From contig NZ_LIVT01000025.1 in NCBI RefSeq assembly GCF_001905905.1, forward strand, positions 1 through 37,060: a stretch of DNA of 37,060 nucleotides, read 5' to 3'. The notes under the pieces were generated by a model, which saw only the letters and a list, made by a program, of their open reading frames with translations, had not been told where the DNA came from and did not search any database. The position numbers were made by a program, and so were the translations under genes. This DNA comes from Streptomyces sp. CB02366 (lineage in GTDB: Bacteria; Actinomycetota; Actinomycetes; Streptomycetales; Streptomycetaceae). Positions 33,206 through 37,060 of this stretch are shown piece by piece (positions within the stretch are counted from its first letter, which is position 1; each line of letters begins with the position of its first letter).

Positions 33206-34179
33206 CGACGTCGATGGAGAAGCCCTCCGAGCCGCGTGAGCCGGACCTTGGGAAACCTTCGGGCGGTCCGGGCGAGGGCGTCCCGGCGCAGAGCCCGCGC
33301 GCCCTGACCCGGGCCCGGCGGCGGCGGGCGGCAGCCCGCTTCTGGCGACAGTACCGCACGCACCGCGCCGGTCTCGTCGGGCTCGGCGTACTCGCGGTGA
33401 TCGCCCTGCTGGCGGTGACCGCCCCGCTGCTGGTGGGGGCCGACTCGCAGAGCGTGACCGACGCCCCGGGCGGCCCGATGGAGGCGCCCAGCGGTGAATT
33501 CCCGCTCGGCACCGACCAGTTCGGGCGCAGCCTGCTCGCCCTGATGCTGTGGGGCACCCGGGTCTCGCTGACCGTGGGGCTGCTCGCGGCGTTCCTGTCG
33601 GTGGCCATCGGCACGCTGGTCGGGATCACCGCAGGGCACTTCAAGGGCTGGTACGCCACCGTCGTCATGCGGGTGACGGACTGGTTCCTGGTCATGCCGA
33701 CCCTGGTGCTGGCGATCGCGCTGGCCACGGTCCTGTCCCGGTCGGTCTGGACGACGGTCCTGGCGATCGGCGTGACGACCTGGCCGACCACCGCCCGCCT
33801 GGTCCGGGCCCAGACGCTGTCCGTCGAGTCGCGGCCGTACATCGAACGCTCCCGGGCGCTCGGCGGCGGGCACGGGCACATCATGTCCCGGCACGTCCTG
33901 CCCAACGTGATGCCGCTGGTGCTCGCCCAGACCACGCTCGTGATCTCCACCGCCATCCTCACCGAGGCGACCCTCGCCTTCCTCGGGCTCAGCGATCCCA
34001 CGATCGTCTCCTGGGGCGGTCTGCTCCAGGACGCCCGGGAGGCCGGCGCGGTCAGCTCCGGCAACTGGTGGTACCTCGCTCCGCCCGGACTCGCCATCGC
34101 GGTGGTCGCCCTCGCCTTCACGCTGTGCGGCCGCGCCGTCGAATCCGTGCTCAACCCCAAGCTGGGGGTGTCCCGTTGA
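33202..34179 (+). CDS. Peptide-type ABC transporter permease, DppC/OppC-like
   Basis: This is the 325-residue second permease of the importer. It has a long charged N-terminus, the OppC_N-type helix (HRAGLVGLGVLAVIALLAV) and a luminal stretch with FPLGTDQFGRSLL. Further helices follow, with the EAA loop ERSRALGGGHGHIMSRHVLPN. It starts with ATG 33202, overlapping the stop of the first permease gene, and overlaps the next ATPase gene at a TTGA. The layout and length are normal for the family. Confidence 0.93.
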   Translation: MTTSMEKPSEPREPDLGKPSGGPGEGVPAQSPRALTRARRRRAAARFWRQYRTHRAGLVGLGVLAVIALLAVTAPLLVGADSQSVTDAPGGPMEAPSGEFPLGTDQFGRSLLALMLWGTRVSLTVGLLAAFLSVAIGTLVGITAGHFKGWYATVVMRVTDWFLVMPTLVLAIALATVLSRSVWTTVLAIGVTTWPTTARLVRAQTLSVESRPYIERSRALGGGHGHIMSRHVLPNVMPLVLAQTTLVISTAILTEATLAFLGLSDPTIVSWGGLLQDAREAGAVSSGNWWYLAPPGLAIAVVALAFTLCGRAVESVLNPKLGVSR

Positions 34180-35273
34180 CCGCCACCACCACGACCGGCA
34201 CGCCGGGTCCGGACCCGTCCGGCCCGCCCGAAGCGACCCGGCCCACCGGCGATCCGCCGCTCCTGGAGGTGCGGAACCTGACCGTCACCTACGGCGGCGG
34301 GGCCGACGCCGTCCCCGCCGTACGCGGTGTCGACCTGCGGGTCGAGGCCGGGCGGAAGCTCGGCATCGCCGGGGAGTCCGGCTGCGGGAAATCGACACTG
34401 GCCCTCGCACTGCTGCGGCTGCTGCCCGCGACGGCGAAACTGTCCGGCGAGATCCTGCTGGACGGCGAGGACGTCCTGACCATGAAGTGGGGGCGGCTGC
34501 GGGCGGTCCGCTGGGCGGGCGCCTCGATCGTCTTCCAGGGCGCGATGCACTCCCTGAACGCAGTGCACCGGATCGGCGACCAGATCGCCGAACCGATCCT
34601 GCTGCACAGCGGGACCACCCCGACGGCGGCCCGCCGGCGCGCGGGCGAGCTGCTGGAGCAGGTGGGGCTGCCCGCCGCCCGCGCGCAGGCGTACCCGCAC
34701 GAGCTGTCCGGCGGCCAGCGCCAGCGCGTGATGATCGCCATGGCGCTGGCCTGCGAACCGCGGCTGATCGTCGCGGACGAGCCGACGACCGCCCTGGACG
34801 TGATGATCCAGGCGCAGATCCTGCGCCTGATCGAGCAGTCGGTCTCCGACCAGAACGTCGGCCTGATCATGATCAGCCACGACCTCGCGGTGCTCGCGGA
34901 CACCTGCGACCGGCTCTCGGTGATGTACGCGGGCCGGGTCGTCGAGGAGGGCCCCGCGCAACGGGTCTACGCCGACGCCCGCCACCCCTACGGCAAGGCG
35001 CTCTCCGCCGCGTTCCCGAGGATCGGGGATCCCGCCTCCCGGCACGCCCCGCGCGGTCTGCCGGGAGACCCGCCGGACCCGGCGGCGCTGCCGGGCGGCT
35101 GCACGTTCCATCCGCGCTGCCCGGTGGCGCTCGACCTGTGCGCCACCGAGGACCAGGTGCTGCGGGACGCCGGGGCCGGGCGCCGGGCGGCCTGCGTACG
35201 GATGGACGCGTCCCCCGGCGCGCCCGCCGCCCCCGCCCCTCCCGGGCCCGACGACACGAGGAGCACCGCATGA
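34176..35273 (+). CDS. Peptide-type ABC transporter ATPase, DppD/OppD-like
   Basis: The 365-residue ATPase has Walker A GESGCGKS (66-73), the signature LSGGQRQRV, Walker B LIVADEPTTALD and the H-loop MISHDLAV. The C-terminal oligopeptide-type extension contains cysteines in GGCTFHPRC, LDLC and RAAC. These may coordinate an iron-sulfur cluster, as reported for mycobacterial OppD. The start is taken as TTG 34176, overlapping the previous stop by 4 bp (TTGA) and with GGGGGTG upstream; the next in-frame candidates would cut into the ATPase domain. It likely pairs with the product of the following gene as a heterodimer. Confidence 0.9.
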   Translation: MTATTTTGTPGPDPSGPPEATRPTGDPPLLEVRNLTVTYGGGADAVPAVRGVDLRVEAGRKLGIAGESGCGKSTLALALLRLLPATAKLSGEILLDGEDVLTMKWGRLRAVRWAGASIVFQGAMHSLNAVHRIGDQIAEPILLHSGTTPTAARRRAGELLEQVGLPAARAQAYPHELSGGQRQRVMIAMALACEPRLIVADEPTTALDVMIQAQILRLIEQSVSDQNVGLIMISHDLAVLADTCDRLSVMYAGRVVEEGPAQRVYADARHPYGKALSAAFPRIGDPASRHAPRGLPGDPPDPAALPGGCTFHPRCPVALDLCATEDQVLRDAGAGRRAACVRMDASPGAPAAPAPPGPDDTRSTA

Positions 35274-36334
35274 GCACCACCCCTCCGGTCGGCGGCGCCG
35301 CTCCCCCGGGCCCGCCGGGCGCCGCCGCCTCCCTGCTCAGCGCCGAGACGCTGCAGGTCGTGTTCCCCGGCCGGCGCGGGGCGGCCACCGCCCGCGCGGT
35401 CGACGGTGTGGACCTGGACATCCGGCCCGGTGAGATCGTGGCGCTGGTCGGCGAGTCGGGCTGCGGCAAGACGACGCTGGCCCGGTCGCTGCTCGGCCTG
35501 GTCCCGCCCACCTCCGGCCGGGTCACCTTCGGCGGCGAACCGCTCGACTACGCGGGCCGGGCCCTGAAGGCGTACCGCAAACGGGTCCAGCTCGTCCTCC
35601 AGGATCCGAGCGGCTCCCTCAACCCCCGGCACACGGTGTACGAGGCGGTGGCCGAGGGGCTGCGCATCCACGGGTACGCCGGGGACGAGCGGGCCGCCGT
35701 CTCCGAGGCCCTGTCACGGGCCGGGCTGCGTCCGCCGGAACGATTCTTCCTGCGCTACCCGCACGAGCTGTCGGGGGGTCAGCGCCAGCGCGTGGTGATC
35801 GCCGGGGCGCTGGTGCTGGAGCCGGAGCTGATCGTGGCCGACGAACCGGTGGCGTCGCTGGACGCGTCGGTGCGCGGCGAGATCCTGGCCCTGCTGCTGC
35901 GTCTGCGGGACGAGCTGGGGCTGTCGGCGCTGGTGGTCACCCATGACCTGGGGCTCGCCTGGAACATCGCGGACCGGGTGGCGGTGATGTACCTGGGCCG
36001 GATCGTCGAGACGGGCCCGGTCGAACAGTTGCTGACGGCCCCTCGGCACCCGTACACCCGGGCCCTGCTGTCGGTGCTGCCCGAGGCCCAGGGCGAACCG
36101 GTCGTCCTGGCCGGTGAGCCGCCGGACCCCTCGAACGTGCCCTCCGGCTGCCGGTTCCACGTCCGCTGCCACATCCTGGCCTCGGGCGAGGCGGAGCGGG
36201 CGGGGGTGGCGGAGGCGTGCCGCACGGTGGACCTGCCGGTGCTGGACGGGGGCGGGGGCGCCCAGGTGGCGTGCCACTGGGCGGCGGCGCGCCCCGGGGA
36301 GGACCGGGGCGGCCCCGCCCGGGCGTCCGCCTGA
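35270..36334 (+). CDS. Peptide-type ABC transporter ATPase, DppF/OppF-like
   Basis: This is the 354-residue second ATPase of the importer. After a Pro/Gly/Ala-rich start, it has Walker A GESGCGKT, the Q-loop LQDPSGSLNPRHTV, the signature LSGGQRQRV, Walker B LIVADEPVASLD and the H-loop VTHDLGLAW. The C-terminal extension again has four cysteines (GCRFHVRC, EACR, VACHW) as in OppF-type proteins. ATG 35270 overlaps the upstream stop (ATGA) and has GAGGAG nearby. It ends the operon; the next gene is on the opposite strand and converges on it, with only 12 nt between them. Confidence 0.94.
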   Translation: MSTTPPVGGAAPPGPPGAAASLLSAETLQVVFPGRRGAATARAVDGVDLDIRPGEIVALVGESGCGKTTLARSLLGLVPPTSGRVTFGGEPLDYAGRALKAYRKRVQLVLQDPSGSLNPRHTVYEAVAEGLRIHGYAGDERAAVSEALSRAGLRPPERFFLRYPHELSGGQRQRVVIAGALVLEPELIVADEPVASLDASVRGEILALLLRLRDELGLSALVVTHDLGLAWNIADRVAVMYLGRIVETGPVEQLLTAPRHPYTRALLSVLPEAQGEPVVLAGEPPDPSNVPSGCRFHVRCHILASGEAERAGVAEACRTVDLPVLDGGGGAQVACHWAAARPGEDRGGPARASA

Positions 36335-36346
36335 GGCCGGTGGCGC

Positions 36347-36904
36347 TCAGCGGGTCCGGTAGCGGGCGTAGATCAGTCCACTGGCGAAGGCGCGCTCCTC
36401 GACCAGTTCGAGGTCGAGGCGCACGCCGTCGGGGAAGAACCGCTTGCCGCCGCCGACCACGCTCGTGGTGATGAACAGGTGGTACTCGTCCACCAGACCT
36501 GCCGCGATGGCCTGAGCCGCGAGGTTCGGGCCGTCGACCGTGAGGTCGGCGTCCGCCTCGGCCTTGAGCCGACGCACCGCGTCCGGGTCGAAGGACCGCT
36601 CGATCCGGGTCCTCGCGCTGGCCACCGAGTCGAGCGTCGTGGAGTACACGACCTTCTCCGCGGCCTGCCAGTCGCGGGCGTACTGGGCGATGTGGGGCGG
36701 CTGACCGGGCTCGTCGAGCGCCGTCTCCCAGTAGACCATCGTCTCGTACATCCGCCGGCCGTAGAGATAGGTGCCGACCGGCCGGAAGAGGTCGTTGACG
36801 AAGGTGTGGACCTCCGGGTCCTCGGCCCCGGTACCGAGGCCGCCCTCCGCCGCTTCCGCGTAACCGTCGAGCGAGGTGATCATCGAGTAGACGAGCTTGG
36901 CCAT
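36347..36904 (-). CDS. Dihydrofolate-reductase-fold protein (RibD C-terminal type)
   Basis: The 185-residue protein has the RibD-C/DHFR-like fold: MAKLVYSMITSLDGYAE at the start, LYGRRMYETM (about 47-56), DLTVDGPNLAAQAIAAGLVDEYHLF near the cofactor side and a GGGKRFF loop. NADPH is the expected cofactor. The substrate is unknown, as for most stand-alone members. The frame extends to 36979, but ATG 36904 has GGAGGA five nt upstream and gives the normal family start. It converges with the transporter operon. The 156 nt beyond it to the window end contain no gene I can support. Confidence 0.9.
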   Translation of the reverse strand: MAKLVYSMITSLDGYAEAAEGGLGTGAEDPEVHTFVNDLFRPVGTYLYGRRMYETMVYWETALDEPGQPPHIAQYARDWQAAEKVVYSTTLDSVASARTRIERSFDPDAVRRLKAEADADLTVDGPNLAAQAIAAGLVDEYHLFITTSVVGGGKRFFPDGVRLDLELVEERAFASGLIYARYRTR

Positions 36905-37060
36905 GGGATTCCTCCGGCTGCGAGCACCTTGGTCGGGGGTGCTTCCGGGGTGATGACCTCCGGACGGCCCGGAACTCATCGGTCCCGGCCGACCCCCATG
37001 GCCGCGCCCGAAGAGGCGTGTGTCCGAGGGGCCCTAGTTGTATTGACCCGCAGGGTTGTT

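Noticed and set aside
37043..37048. TTGACC near the window end as a -35 box
   Set aside because: The corresponding -10 would lie outside the window, so it cannot be judged.

Overview
The window is chromosomal DNA from a high-G+C actinomycete, almost certainly a Streptomyces or close relative. Evidence: very high G+C with strong third-position bias, frequent GTG and TTG starts, 4-bp start/stop overlaps, FAD-dependent ThyX, RNase J, and a complete actinobacterial type VII (ESX/WXG100) secretion locus without an EccA-type ATPase. The first ~330 bases stand apart: they are less G+C-rich, pyrimidine-rich on the plus strand, and hold degenerate ~90-nt direct repeats.

Region 1 (399-10686) is a conserved core block, mostly on the minus strand. 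RNase J (rnj), dapA and thyX come first, then two small membrane-protein genes on the plus strand. These meet, at a strong bidirectional terminator, an rpsO - pnp - M16 peptidase - dapB - small membrane protein series on the minus strand. It combines RNA decay (RNase J, PNPase), lysine/diaminopimelate synthesis (DapA, DapB) and thymidylate synthesis (ThyX). Clear RNA structures are the rnj terminator, a stem-loop just before the rnj ribosome site, a stem-loop at the very start of the predicted dapA transcript, and the rpsO-pnp intercistronic hairpins.

Region 2 (10843-30092) is a type VII secretion locus of about 19 kb. eccD and eccC diverge from overlapping promoters. A convergent minus-strand operon encodes a helical 143-residue protein, a 552-residue WXG protein with a long disordered tail, a mycosin protease and two WXG100 proteins. 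Next on the minus strand are eccB and a second mycosin. Diverging from eccB are eccE, an uncharacterised 236-residue protein, a DUF397 protein and a 1047-residue MinD/ParA-type ATPase with long disordered arms, similar in layout to mycobacterial EspI. EccC carries three P-loop modules in one chain, and only the first keeps a catalytic glutamate. One WXG100 protein and the 552-residue protein carry YxxxD-type C-terminal motifs. The predicted transcription units share TAGRRT-like -10 boxes.

Region 3 (30120-36334) is a five-gene peptide/nickel-type ABC importer operon behind a recognisable promoter. Its binding protein appears anchored by a C-terminal membrane helix rather than a lipid. A RibD/dihydrofolate-reductase-fold protein on the opposite strand closes the window.

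The least described material is in the type VII locus: the 143/552-residue pair with its own mycosin, the 236-residue EccE neighbour, and the ATPase with two disordered arms.
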